64,000 nucleotides of DNA from VFBF01 sp033764865 (GTDB lineage Bacteria > Pseudomonadota > Alphaproteobacteria > Caulobacterales > Aquidulcibacteraceae), in NCBI GenBank assembly GCA_033764865.1, contig JANRIM010000017.1:25366-89365 (forward strand), in the 5' to 3' direction. The notes below the pieces were generated by a model. The model searched no databases. It saw only the letters and a list, made by a program, of their open reading frames with translations, and had not been told where the DNA came from. Both the position numbers and the translations under genes were made by a program. Positions 8,325 through 16,773 of the stretch are shown one piece after another; within the stretch, counting starts at the first letter, position 1, and each line of letters starts with the position of its first letter.

Positions 8325-9778
8325 GTGAGCCGCCCCGCCAGCCGCTCCGCCGCGCGCAAGGACAGCGCCGCCGCCGTGAGCGACGGGTTCACGCTGCCCA
8401 TGGTGGGAAACACCGACGTGCCGACCACCACGAGGTTGCGGTGCGTGTGATGCAGGAGATCGGCGTCCACCACCGAGTCCGCCGCCGAGACGCCCATGCG
8501 CGTGGTGCCCTGCAGGTGGCCCATGGCGGGCCGGATGAAGCTCTCGCCCACGGACTCCACCGGCAGGCCGGCCAGCACGTCCGGCAGCGCGTCGATGGCC
8601 GCGCGCATGCCGCGCATGGCGTAGTCGCTGAAGCCCGCATGGCGGACGGTGGGCATGGGCCCGCCGTCGTCCACCACGCCGTCCTCGAGGCGCAGCACGT
8701 CCTCCACGTAGAGGCTGATGTGCTGGATCTGGCGCCAGCGACCGGGCGTCATGCGCAGGCCGTGGCTGGCGACCATGTTGTCGAAGTAATAGACCACCGA
8801 CCCCATCGTCCCGCGCTGCGGCGTATCCAGCCGGGCGAGGTTGAAGCAGGTGCTGGCGGTGCCGCCGTCGAAGCCGTCCACCCCGTCCAGCAGCACGGGC
8901 ACGTGCACGTACATCTTCTCGCCGAAGTAGCCGCCCAGCCCGTGCCCGCCCGTGACGCCGGAGCGCATGAGGATCCACGGATTGAAAATGGCGTTGGCGC
9001 CCAGGACGACGAGATCCCCGCGGACGCGATGGTCGCGACCTGCGTGGACGAAGGCGGCGCCCGTGACACGACCGCCCGCCACCTCCAGCGTGCGCACCTC
9101 GGCCTCCGTGCAGATCGACACGCCGGGGTGGCCGAGGACGTCGGCGAGGCCGTTGAGCGCGGTGAACTTCGCGCCGGTGGGGCACAGGTTGCACACAGCG
9201 GAGGCGCAGCATCGCCCCCGCCCTTCCACCGCGCGCGTGAGGCGCGCGCACGGGATGCGATGGTGCATGTGCCCCGGCCGGCGGCGCAGGATTTCATCGA
9301 CGGTGGACAGCGCGTGCGGCGGCTGCGGATAGCCCCGCGTTCCGGGAAAGACGCCGCCCAGATCGTCCGGCCCCGCCACCAGCATGATCCGCTCCGCATC
9401 CTCGTAGTACGGGACGAGATCGTCGTAGCTGAGCGGCCAGTCCGCCCCCACGCCGTGACGGGACTTCAGCGTGAAATCACTGGGATGCAGGCGCGGCGCG
9501 AGCGCCCACCAGCAATTGGTGGAGCCGCCGAGGCCCACGGTGAAGATCCACTCCTTGCCGCTTTCGTTCACGAACGTGGCGTCGTGGGCGATGTCGGCGT
9601 TGGCGTTGTTGGCGAGTTGCCAGGCGGCGTCGTTGTGGCGTCCGCGCTCCAGCACCAGCACGCGCGCGCGTGGACGCAGCGCCAGGAACCGCTTCAGGAA
9701 GAACAGCGACCCGAACCCGGACCCGACGACGACGACGTCCCACGGACCGGCCGTATCCTGCGCGCCGACGAACTTCAT
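8321..9778 (-). CDS. GMC family oxidoreductase (FAD-dependent)
   Basis: A 485-residue flavoprotein of the glucose-methanol-choline type that oxidises an alcohol or sugar; the substrate is unknown. The FAD-binding VVVVGSGFGS is at residues 15-24, GLGGSTNCWW (81-90) is the second flavin contact, and CNLCPTGAK is in the middle. The C terminus shows MGHLQGTTRMG followed by the family-typical segment VVVGTSVFPTMGSVNPSLT. It has no signal peptide of its own, which fits export together with the downstream TAT-signal protein, to which it is coupled by GTGA. The M28 peptidase gene is 48 bases upstream on the same strand. Confidence 0.9.
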   Translation of the reverse strand: MKFVGAQDTAGPWDVVVVGSGFGSLFFLKRFLALRPRARVLVLERGRHNDAAWQLANNANADIAHDATFVNESGKEWIFTVGLGGSTNCWWALAPRLHPSDFTLKSRHGVGADWPLSYDDLVPYYEDAERIMLVAGPDDLGGVFPGTRGYPQPPHALSTVDEILRRRPGHMHHRIPCARLTRAVEGRGRCCASAVCNLCPTGAKFTALNGLADVLGHPGVSICTEAEVRTLEVAGGRVTGAAFVHAGRDHRVRGDLVVLGANAIFNPWILMRSGVTGGHGLGGYFGEKMYVHVPVLLDGVDGFDGGTASTCFNLARLDTPQRGTMGSVVYYFDNMVASHGLRMTPGRWRQIQHISLYVEDVLRLEDGVVDDGGPMPTVRHAGFSDYAMRGMRAAIDALPDVLAGLPVESVGESFIRPAMGHLQGTTRMGVSAADSVVDADLLHHTHRNLVVVGTSVFPTMGSVNPSLTAAALSLRAAERLAGRLT

Positions 9779-9826
9779 CGCCCGCGTGTCCGGCGCCGCA
9801 AGACCGGTGTCAATGCGACGGGACCG

Positions 9827-11287
9827 CTACCGCGCCGCGCCCACCGGCTGCGGCGCCGCGGGAGCCCGGAAGTCCCAGTCCATCTCCGCGGCGAGCCACA
9901 CGGCGGCGGCGTAGACAGCCACGTTCTGGCGCAGTTCGGCGCGGTCGATCTTGTCGAGCGTGTCGTCGGGCGTGTGGTGGTAGTCGAAATAGTCCCAACC
10001 GTTCTGGCCCAGCTCCAGCATGGGCACGCCCGCCGCGCGCATCGGCCCCAGGTCGGGCCCGCCGTTGGCGGTATTGTCGCCCAGCGTCACCGCCAGCGGC
10101 GCGACGGCCGCGTGCAGCGCGCGCGCGTACGGCAAGGCGCCCTCGCCCACCCGTGTGCGCAGCCGCCAGATGGCGCGGGCGCCGAAATCGCTCTCCGCGG
10201 CGATCACATGCTTGTCGAGGCTCGCCGCGTGCCGCTCCGCATACGCGCGCCCGCCATGGATGCCGGTTTCCTCCGCGCCGAACATGACCACGCGGATGGT
10301 GCGGCGCGGACGGCGCGGCAGGTCGCGGATCAGCTTGGCGGCGGCGGTGGTGATGGCCACGCCGGCGCCGTCGTCGAGCGCGCCGGTGCCCTGGTCCCAC
10401 GAATCGAGGTGGCCGCCGATGAGCACGATCTCCTCGGGCCGCTCCCGGCCCACGATCTCGCCCACCACGTTGCCCGACGGCGCGTTCTCCCGCGTCTCCA
10501 CCGCGATCTCCAGCGTGAGCCGCACCGGGCCGCGCGCCATCAGGCGCGCGAGCTGGTCGGCGTCCGGCGGTGAAATGGCGGCGGCGGGAAACGCCACGCC
10601 CGCAGGCTGGCGCGCACTGCCGCCCTGGTGCGCGAAGCGGTGGGAGTGGGTGCCCACGGAGCGGATCACGCACGCCAGCGCGCCCTTGCTCTGTGCCGCT
10701 GGCGCGCACGCGCCGCGCTTGGCCACGCCCTGCCCGTATCCCGAACCGTCCTGCGACCGCACGGTCGGTTCGTCGATGAACACGATGCGCCCGGCCACCG
10801 CCTCCGCGGGGGCGGCGTTGAACGCCGCCATGGACGCAAAGCGCACCACCTCCCCCTGCACGCCTCCCGCCGGCGTCGGCGCCGAGCCGCCAAGCGCCAC
10901 GACCACGAAGGTCTGCGTCGCGCCGTCCGCGGCGGTCACGGTCGCACGCTCCAGCGTGCGCGCCCAATACGGGATCGCGAACGGCTCCACGCGCACATTC
11001 TGGAAGCCCAGCGCCTTGAGCTGCGCCACGCCCCACGCCCGCGCGCGCGCCTCAGCCTCCGAGCCCGCCAGCCGCGCGCCCACCTCGGTGGTGAGGCTCT
11101 CCACAATGCCGTAGGCCAGATCGCTCTCCAGCGCCGCGGCGCGCAACCGCTCCACCGTGGCCTGCGCGGCGGGCGGAATGGGCGCCACAGCCGGCGGCGT
11201 GGGCGGCGCGAGGATCGGGTTGGACGGCGTCTGCGCAGCGGCGGACGCGACGAACAGGGCGGCGAGAAGGGAAACGAGGAGGCGCAT
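9827..11287 (-). CDS. M28 family zinc aminopeptidase, secreted
   Basis: A 486-residue secreted peptidase (M28, with a PA insert domain) that probably removes N-terminal amino acids from peptides in the periplasm. Residues 1-18 are a signal peptide with AAAQ as the cleavage site, followed by a Pro-rich stretch. The zinc and catalytic residues are visible: GGHLDSWDQGTGALDDGAG gives the His and Asp ligands, FGAEETG gives the general base, and YHHTPDDT gives the last His. The PA-type segment lies about residues 135-260. It is divergent from the caspase-like gene, with a 170-base shared upstream region. Confidence 0.92.
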   Translation of the reverse strand: MRLLVSLLAALFVASAAAQTPSNPILAPPTPPAVAPIPPAAQATVERLRAAALESDLAYGIVESLTTEVGARLAGSEAEARARAWGVAQLKALGFQNVRVEPFAIPYWARTLERATVTAADGATQTFVVVALGGSAPTPAGGVQGEVVRFASMAAFNAAPAEAVAGRIVFIDEPTVRSQDGSGYGQGVAKRGACAPAAQSKGALACVIRSVGTHSHRFAHQGGSARQPAGVAFPAAAISPPDADQLARLMARGPVRLTLEIAVETRENAPSGNVVGEIVGRERPEEIVLIGGHLDSWDQGTGALDDGAGVAITTAAAKLIRDLPRRPRRTIRVVMFGAEETGIHGGRAYAERHAASLDKHVIAAESDFGARAIWRLRTRVGEGALPYARALHAAVAPLAVTLGDNTANGGPDLGPMRAAGVPMLELGQNGWDYFDYHHTPDDTLDKIDRAELRQNVAVYAAAVWLAAEMDWDFRAPAAPQPVGAAR

Positions 11288-11457
11288 GCCGCGACCATCG
11301 CCGCCCGCGCCCGCGCGCGCAACACCGGGTCGCCCCTGAGGCGTGCACGGGACGCCGGGGACCGCGGGTCAACACGTGGGCCGCGTCTTCACGGTTCCCA
11401 CCACCGTGTCTTCCGGACTAGAACGACCGCCTGGGACGTCGCGTTTGGGGAAGCACC

Positions 11458-12915
11458 ATGGTTCGCATCGGGCGGCTGATCGCGTTCACCCTGCTGGCCC
11501 TGCTGTCGCTTCACCCCGCCGCGCACGCGCAGGGCCGGCGCGTGGCGCTCATCATCGCCAACGACACGTACGCCGGGTACGCCCCGCTCAACAATCCGCG
11601 CGCGGATTCAGCGGTCGTGGCGGCGGCGCTGACGCGTGCGGGCTTCGAGACGCCGGTGACGCGGCTCAATCTCGGCGTGGCGGAGACGCTGCGCGCTCTG
11701 GGGGAATTCCAGCAGCGGGCGCAGGGCGCGGAGCTGGCGGTGGTCTACTACGCCGGGCACGGCGTGGAAGTGGGCGGGCAAAACTGGCTCGTGCCCACCG
11801 ACGCCCGCCTCGCCGTCGATGCCGATCTCGCGTTCCAGGGTGTGGAAGCCGCCAAGCTCATCGAGGCCACCGCCGGCGCGCGGGCGCGCATGGTGGTGCT
11901 CGATGCGTGCCGGGACAATCCGTTCCTGCCGCGCATGCGCCGCACCGTCGCCGTCGCCCGCAACGGCGGCCCGGGCCTTGCGGCGCCGAACCAGGCGCAG
12001 ACCGCGCGCGGCACGCTCATCGTGCTCTCGGCGGAGCCCGGCGCGCTCGCCACCGACGGCGCCCCCGGCGCGCCGAGCCCGTTCGCCCGCGCCTTCGCGC
12101 GCTGGCTGCCGGAACCGGGGCTGGAGCTGCGCCTCGCCGTCGGGCGCATGCAGGACGAGGTGTGGGACGCCACCGGCCAGAAGCAACTCCCGCACATGGT
12201 CAGCACGCTCTCCGGGCAGAACCTCGTGCTGGTCTCGGCGCCGGCGCGCGTGGACCCGGAAACGCAAGCGCTGCGGCAGCGCGTAGCGGAGCTGGAGGCG
12301 GCAGGGAAAGCGGCGGCGCCCGTGTCGCGGCCGCCGGTCATTTCGCCGCCAGTTGCCGACCCACCCCGGACTCAGCAACGGCAACCGGCGAACGCTGTCG
12401 CCGAGCAGCCATCGGCCACGACCTACTCCGCCGTCGAAAAGGGTGATCTCATCATCATTCCCGGACGCGGTGCGCGGTCGTACTCGGTGGAGACGTACTC
12501 GTGGAGCGTCACAAACTCTCGCAACCGGCACATGCCCGACATCCAGGTGGATATGCACATCGAAGGCCGCAACAAGCTGGTGTTTCGCGCCGGGGGTATG
12601 ACCTCTACGGGCGGCTCGTGGACCAAAGGCAGCATTACCCTAGAGTTTTCTTTGGCGTCCAATCCATCGTTCCCGAGAAAGGTCAGCCGCGCTAGTACGG
12701 TCATCGGAGGCAGGAGAGACGCCAATCTTCAGATTGAGCTTTCGTCGTTCAGCCAAATTGCGTCCGTTTCCTTGCTCGGCCCCCAGTTGCTGCTCTCAAC
12801 CTGCGTGGAAGCCGGGGTTGCCGAAAGCAGCTGTGCGACGAGCGCCAACCTCATTCACGGGGAAGCCGTCGGGGTACTTGGTCAAATCATCGACGACAAA
12901 CTTGGCCGTCGCTGA
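11458..12915 (+). CDS. Secreted caspase-like (metacaspase, C14) protein
   Basis: A 485-residue protein with a signal peptide (1-24) and a caspase-fold domain at about 26-250. The catalytic dyad is intact: His101 in YYAGHG and Cys151 in LDACRDNPF. GRRVALIIANDTY begins the fold. An Arg/Lys-specific cysteine protease activity is usual for bacterial metacaspases, here in the periplasm. A Pro/Gln-rich linker around 290-325 leads to a C-terminal domain of about 140 residues, predicted to be beta-rich, which I do not recognise. That domain is AT-richer than the protease part, suggesting a recent fusion or replacement. CAT-ATG-GTT context: ATG chosen with GGGGAAGCACC before it. Confidence 0.88.
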   Translation: MVRIGRLIAFTLLALLSLHPAAHAQGRRVALIIANDTYAGYAPLNNPRADSAVVAAALTRAGFETPVTRLNLGVAETLRALGEFQQRAQGAELAVVYYAGHGVEVGGQNWLVPTDARLAVDADLAFQGVEAAKLIEATAGARARMVVLDACRDNPFLPRMRRTVAVARNGGPGLAAPNQAQTARGTLIVLSAEPGALATDGAPGAPSPFARAFARWLPEPGLELRLAVGRMQDEVWDATGQKQLPHMVSTLSGQNLVLVSAPARVDPETQALRQRVAELEAAGKAAAPVSRPPVISPPVADPPRTQQRQPANAVAEQPSATTYSAVEKGDLIIIPGRGARSYSVETYSWSVTNSRNRHMPDIQVDMHIEGRNKLVFRAGGMTSTGGSWTKGSITLEFSLASNPSFPRKVSRASTVIGGRRDANLQIELSSFSQIASVSLLGPQLLLSTCVEAGVAESSCATSANLIHGEAVGVLGQIIDDKLGRR

Positions 12916-12995
12916 CAGCGATTGTGCGCCCAACATTTCAATTGCGCCCTGCCGCCGCCCCATCGCATCCTCACAGGCCGCGCAGGGAGCACGCC

Positions 12996-13688
12996 ATGGC
13001 GTTTGCAGGGTTCGGGAAGGACTTCTTCGGTTTCCTCCGGGATCTTGCGGCCCACAACGATCGCGCGTGGTTCGAGGCGAACAAGCAGCGCTATCGCGAT
13101 ACCGTCGTCGCGCCCGTTTCGGCGTTCATCACCGCGCTTGCGCCCAAGTTGCGCAAGGTCTCCCCGCAATTCGTGGCCGATCCGCGCCCGGTGGGCGGGT
13201 CCATGTTCCGCATCCACCGCGACACGCGCTTCGCCAAGGACAAAAGCCCCTACAAGACGCACACCGGGGTGCAGTTCCGCCACGCCGCCGGCAAGGACGC
13301 GCACGCCCCCGGCTTCTACCTGCACCTGGAGCCGAGGCGGGTGTTCTACGGCGGCGGCGTGTGGATGCCCGCGCCGACGCTGCTGGGCGCCGTGCGCCAG
13401 CGCATCGCCGACGAGCCCGCCGCCTGGCGCAAGGCGCTGTCGGCGCCGTCGCTGGTGGAGACGTTCGGGGGCCTAGCGCCCGGGGACCCGCTGCTGCGGC
13501 CGCCGCGCGGCTTCGACCCCGCGCACCCGCACATCGAGGACATCAAGAAGCGCAGCTTTTTCCTCATGGTGGAGGCCACGGAGGCGGACGCCGGCAAGCC
13601 CGCGTTCCTGCACGACGTGGCCGAGGCCTACCTCGCCGCGCGGCCCGTGATGCGCTTCCTCACCGCGGCGAGCGGCCACCCGTTCTGA
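12996..13688 (+). CDS. DUF2461 (TIGR02453) family protein
   Basis: A 230-residue cytoplasmic protein of a widespread family with unknown function. The conserved features are FLRDLAAHNDRAWFEANKQRY at the start (residues 15-35), then FRIHRDTRFAKDKSPYKTH and the HLEPRR segment, and a C-terminal KKRSFFLM. The ATG at 12996 was chosen over an upstream frame extension because AGGGAGC lies eight bases before it and family members start at this point. It follows the caspase-like gene by 80 bases on the same strand. The 270 bases after it hold no gene. Confidence 0.85.
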   Translation: MAFAGFGKDFFGFLRDLAAHNDRAWFEANKQRYRDTVVAPVSAFITALAPKLRKVSPQFVADPRPVGGSMFRIHRDTRFAKDKSPYKTHTGVQFRHAAGKDAHAPGFYLHLEPRRVFYGGGVWMPAPTLLGAVRQRIADEPAAWRKALSAPSLVETFGGLAPGDPLLRPPRGFDPAHPHIEDIKKRSFFLMVEATEADAGKPAFLHDVAEAYLAARPVMRFLTAASGHPF

Positions 13689-13958
13689 GCCGCGCAGGAC
13701 GCATCCCCGTTCATGATTTGTCCCCGCCCACACCGCTTTTGCTGAAGCGCGCTTCTTCGCGGCGCCGGCTGACCCTTGGAGACGGCGCACCATACCCTGA
13801 AGCGCCATCCGCAGATTTTCAGGTCGAAGACTTCCCGACAACTTGCCATGCCCTGTCGCGTGTCGCAGCAGAGCTGTCTGATAACGGGCAGGCGCACCGC
13901 CGAAATCTTCCGACGCCCAAGTAACTCACAATTGTCGCATTCCCGTCAAGCGCGAAAT

Positions 13959-15563
13959 CTACAGCGGCAGAACGCGCGGCGGCGCCCGCCCGACGGGCGC
14001 CTCCACCAGCAGCGCCGTCAACGCCCACACCAGCGCGTCCACACGGTCGCGCAGGCCCGCGTCGTCATCGCGCGAGAGCGCCATCATCTCCTCCTCCAGC
14101 GCTGCGAACGCCCCGCAGTGCGTGACGCGCCCCTGCTCGTAGAGCGCAGCGACAGGTTCCGCGCGAACGCGTTTGGCGTCGGTGGCGTGGACGAGGCGCA
14201 CCGCGCACGGCGCGCCGGCGCTGGCCAGCATCGCGCGCACCATGGCGCCGCCCTGGTTCGCCTCCGCCACGATGCGCTGCGCGCCGAACCGCCGCGCGGC
14301 GTCGCACGCGCGCTGCGCCCACCCCAGCGGCGAGAGCCCGCGCGCGGTCTCATCGGCCAGCACGAAGCCGCGCCGCCCCACGCGCCCCGCCGCCACGATT
14401 CCGCACGCCGCGCCCTCCGCGCCCGCCGGCGGATCCACCGCCACCACCACGGCGTCGTACGCCGGTGGCGCATGCCCCCGCACCAGCGCCAGATCCTGCG
14501 CGCGCCACAGCGCGCCACCGGTCTCCACCATCACGCCGTCGAGCTCCTGCGCGGCGAAGCGCGTGTCGCCGTAGATGTCGCGCAGGTTCTCCAGGAAGCC
14601 CGGCGCAAGATGGGCGGCGTTGGCGGCCGAGCCCGCCTGCGTGACCACGCACGAGGCCTCGCCGCGCAGCCGGCGCAGCTCCCGCATCGGCTTCGGCGTC
14701 GTCGTCACCACCAGGCGCGGGTCGACGCCGCGCCGCAGGCCCATGCGCAGCATCGTCAGCGTATAGGCCGGGCGCGCCCACGCGCAGAATTCGTCGGCCC
14801 ACGCAGCGTCGAACTGCGGCCCGCGCAGACGCTCCGGCTCCTGGCTGGAAAAGGCGAACGCCACCGCCCCGCTGGGAAACACCAGCCGCTGGCGGCCGGC
14901 CTCGAACCGCGGCGCCGCGCGATCGGGCAGGTGCGCGAGACCCGAGGGGCCGTCGATCATCACCTCGCGCACATCGCGCATCGCCCCGCCCACCAGCGCG
15001 ATGCGCGCCGCGCCATGACGGGCGGCGAAATCGGCGATCCATTCCGCGCCGGCGCGCGTCTTGCCAGCGCCGCGCCCGCCCTGGAACAGCCACGTGCGCC
15101 ACGCGCCGTCCGGAGGCAATTGCGCTGCGTGCGCGCGCGTGCGCCACAGCGCGGCGGCGGCCTCTGGTGTGGGCGTCGGATCGGGGTCGGGCGGCTTCGC
15201 GGTCGCGCACTTCGTCTTGGACATGCCCTCACGACAGATCCTGCCGTGGAACGTCGCCCGGTTGATGCCGTGGCGCCGGCAGACCACGGTGGCCGTCTCG
15301 CCGGCGAGATACTCAGCGATCGCCGCATCCCACGCCGCCTGCGGGCGATGCACGCGCCTGACGATCGGCGTCTTCGGCGGCGCCGTGCGGCCCGACGCGC
15401 GCGTGAGCCCGAGCGCGCTCGCCTTCGTGTAGATCGCGCTCACGCTCATGCCGTGACGCGCGGAAACGGCGGCGGCGCTCGCGCCCTCTGCGTACATCGT
15501 CATCGCGGCGCGCCAGTCCTCCTCGGTGTAGCCGCGGCGGCGCTTTGGGGATGGGTGGACCAT
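13959..15563 (-). CDS. Large terminase (gene-transfer-agent/phage type) with two N-terminal HTH repeats
   Basis: A DNA-packaging motor of the TerL type: ATPase Walker A GGRGAGKT at residues 162-169, Walker B AWADE at 254-258, then a C-terminal RNase H-like nuclease with VVVAVDPPAG and a late VDALVWAL. It resembles the alphaproteobacterial gene-transfer-agent gp2. Unlike the usual 400-490-residue proteins, it carries about 120 extra N-terminal residues with two similar helix-turn-helix units (residues 14-53 and 75-114; both share W..A...Y..G....V..RHG). This may be a fused small-terminase or DNA-recognition part. No portal, capsid or protease gene is nearby. The ATG at 15563 was chosen; the frame is open further upstream. 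Confidence 0.85.
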   Translation of the reverse strand: MVHPSPKRRRGYTEEDWRAAMTMYAEGASAAAVSARHGMSVSAIYTKASALGLTRASGRTAPPKTPIVRRVHRPQAAWDAAIAEYLAGETATVVCRRHGINRATFHGRICREGMSKTKCATAKPPDPDPTPTPEAAAALWRTRAHAAQLPPDGAWRTWLFQGGRGAGKTRAGAEWIADFAARHGAARIALVGGAMRDVREVMIDGPSGLAHLPDRAAPRFEAGRQRLVFPSGAVAFAFSSQEPERLRGPQFDAAWADEFCAWARPAYTLTMLRMGLRRGVDPRLVVTTTPKPMRELRRLRGEASCVVTQAGSAANAAHLAPGFLENLRDIYGDTRFAAQELDGVMVETGGALWRAQDLALVRGHAPPAYDAVVVAVDPPAGAEGAACGIVAAGRVGRRGFVLADETARGLSPLGWAQRACDAARRFGAQRIVAEANQGGAMVRAMLASAGAPCAVRLVHATDAKRVRAEPVAALYEQGRVTHCGAFAALEEEMMALSRDDDAGLRDRVDALVWALTALLVEAPVGRAPPRVLPL

Positions 15564-15699
15564 GCCGCCATGATGCCCCACGGGCGCGCCCCCCGGATTG
15601 GCGGGGCGCATTGATGCGAAACGCCTTGAATAAAGGGGTTTTTGGTGGGGACAGTGGGGTGGGCTTGTCCCCGCATTTGTGTGACGACGCACCTCATGA

Positions 15700-15791
15700 G
15701 GACCGCCGGCGCCCTCGCCGGCGAGCGGTGGTCAAACCGAGAGCGTTAGCTTCACAGACCAAACACCGGGCCGGCGGGGCGCCGGCGGTCC
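15700..15791. repeat. REP/BIME-type palindromic repeat, copy A
   Basis: A 92-base unit whose ends are exact inverted copies (GGACCGCCGGCGCC and GGCGCCGGCGGTCC), with a shared middle CACAGACCAAACACCGGGCCGG. It is about 85% like copy B at 16392-16480 and in the same orientation. The last base of the unit is also the last base of the RAYT stop codon, so the repeat abuts the gene exactly. RAYT transposases act on such hairpins. Confidence 0.8.
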
Positions 15792-16330
15792 TAACCGCAG
15801 CCTGTTTTGCGATGTCGTGACGCAGAGGAGAACAGCCAGTCTTCCGGCGCCTTCACGAGGCCGGCTTTCACAGGATTGCCCTCCACATAGGCGATCGTCC
15901 GCGCAAGGTGGCCGTCATCCCGCATGAAACGATCAAAATACTCACGACGCCAAAAACGCCCGCGTCGCCCCAAGCGCGCATTGATCCGATGGGCCGTGAC
16001 TGATTTCCAGGACTGGACGACAGCGGACAAGCGGGCGCCCGAAAGCTGTTCGAACACCACATGCACGTGGTTCGGCATGACGCACCATGCCAGAAGCCGA
16101 TACCGTTCACCGTCACTGTGGAGCAGCGCATTCTCGACGATGGGGGCGATGTCGTCTACGCGAAGCAGGCAGCTTCCGAACCCGGCGTCCAGATGGTCGT
16201 CGCTTTCAAAGGCGATGCCCGGCGGCAACGCATCTGCCTGCCCGAACGCCACGTGCTGCACGGCCGCGCTCGAATCGCAGTGAGGCAGATAGCCACGGGA
16301 ATACCATCCCGCGTGTCCGCCCGCCGTCAT
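15791..16330 (-). CDS. REP-associated tyrosine transposase (RAYT)
   Basis: A 179-residue Y1-type HUH nuclease that cuts and joins single-stranded DNA at REP hairpins. The family pattern is complete: WYSRGYLPHCD at 9-19, MPNHVHVV with the metal-binding His88 and His90, the nucleophile Tyr131 in RREYFDRF, then YVEGNPVKAGLV and EDWLFSSA near the end. The ATG at 16330 was chosen because family members begin just before the WYSRGYLPH segment. It sits between two REP repeats and upstream of the orphan terminase. Such genes are usually single-copy and domesticated, so activity is uncertain. Confidence 0.92.
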   Translation of the reverse strand: MTAGGHAGWYSRGYLPHCDSSAAVQHVAFGQADALPPGIAFESDDHLDAGFGSCLLRVDDIAPIVENALLHSDGERYRLLAWCVMPNHVHVVFEQLSGARLSAVVQSWKSVTAHRINARLGRRGRFWRREYFDRFMRDDGHLARTIAYVEGNPVKAGLVKAPEDWLFSSASRHRKTGCG

Positions 16331-16391
16331 GCCAGTACCCCCGCCGTCCCCGCGAGGACGGTACCAAAGTGAAGCGGGATGTCCACGAGCA

Positions 16392-16480
16392 GGACCGCCG
16401 GCGCCCCGCCGGCATGCGGTGACCAAACCAGCCGACAGCATCACAGACCAAACACCGGGCCGGCGAGGCGCCGGCGGTGC
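16392..16480. repeat. REP/BIME-type palindromic repeat, copy B
   Basis: An 89-base counterpart of copy A with the same inverted ends and the same central block. It differs mainly in the middle (GCCGACAGCA in place of GAGAGCGTTAGC). Its right end runs straight into a RAYT C-terminal fragment on the plus strand, as if insertion of the repeat had removed the rest of that gene. Confidence 0.8.
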
Positions 16481-16545
16481 AGCCGCAAGACTGGGCGTGG
16501 AGTTCGGCGGTATGGCGGCGCCTGCGCGCGAGGGTGAGCTGGGAT
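16477..16545 (+). pseudogene. C-terminal remnant of a second RAYT transposase
   Basis: The frame starting at 16477 reads QPQDWAWSSAVWRRLRAR. This matches the end of RAYT proteins (PEDWxWSSA after NPVKAGL), as also seen in the intact RAYT next door (APEDWLFSSA). It lies on the opposite strand to the intact gene and begins directly at the edge of REP copy B. Everything upstream of this segment is missing. Only about 20 residues support the call. Confidence 0.5.
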
Positions 16546-16635
16546 AGCGGGGTCGCGCGTCCAAAAGAACGTCATCGGGATCGCGGGCCTCTGGCCCGCA
16601 GCCTTGCGCCAATCACCCAGCGCGGCAGGCGCGCT

Positions 16636-16741
16636 TCACACATCCACCGCTGCATCCAGCGCGTTCGCCTGGATGAAGTCCCGCCGGGGCTCCACGATGT
16701 CGCCCATCAGCTTGGTGAAGAGGTCCTCGGCGTCGTCGGCG
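16636..16741 (-). repeat. Duplicate of the last 106 bases of gyrB (outer copy)
   Basis: 104 of 106 bases are identical to 17473-17578, the 3' end of gyrB, in the same orientation. It encodes the GyrB C terminus from DDAEDLFTKL to the stop. The identity starts exactly at the last base of the gyrB stop codon, and outside it the two flanks are unrelated on the 3' side. Together the copies bracket the DUF433/DUF5615 pair like the direct repeats left by site-specific or homologous insertion. The two differences change one Asp to Glu and one Asp codon synonymously. Confidence 0.95.
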
Positions 16742-16773
16742 CACACGCGCCGAACGGACGACACAACCGGCGT

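Larger units (their letters stand above)
15700..16480 (-). mobile_element. REP-RAYT-REP unit
   Basis: A transposase gene of the RAYT type is bracketed by two direct copies of a REP-like unit, each made of two inverted hairpin arms. This is the layout proposed for mobilisable REP-RAYT elements. A further hairpin, CCGTCC (16344-16349) with GGACGG (16356-16361), sits just upstream of the RAYT start. Beyond copy B lies a fragment of another RAYT. Whether the unit moves as a whole is inferred. Confidence 0.65.

Noticed and set aside
8441..10573. A very long plus-strand open frame opposite the GMC oxidoreductase and M28 peptidase genes
   Set aside because: It is antisense to two genes with intact catalytic motifs. 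Its protein is rich in Arg, His and Ala with no family pattern, as expected for the complement of GC-rich codons.
15700..16480. CRISPR array
   Set aside because: There are only two repeats, each palindromic over 90 bases and 600 bases apart, with a transposase between them.
16583..16599. Hairpin GCGGGCC-TCT-GGCCCGC as a terminator after the outer gyrB tail
   Set aside because: It is a perfect 7-bp stem but has no T-run on either side and could equally be part of the REP family. Left unlabelled.
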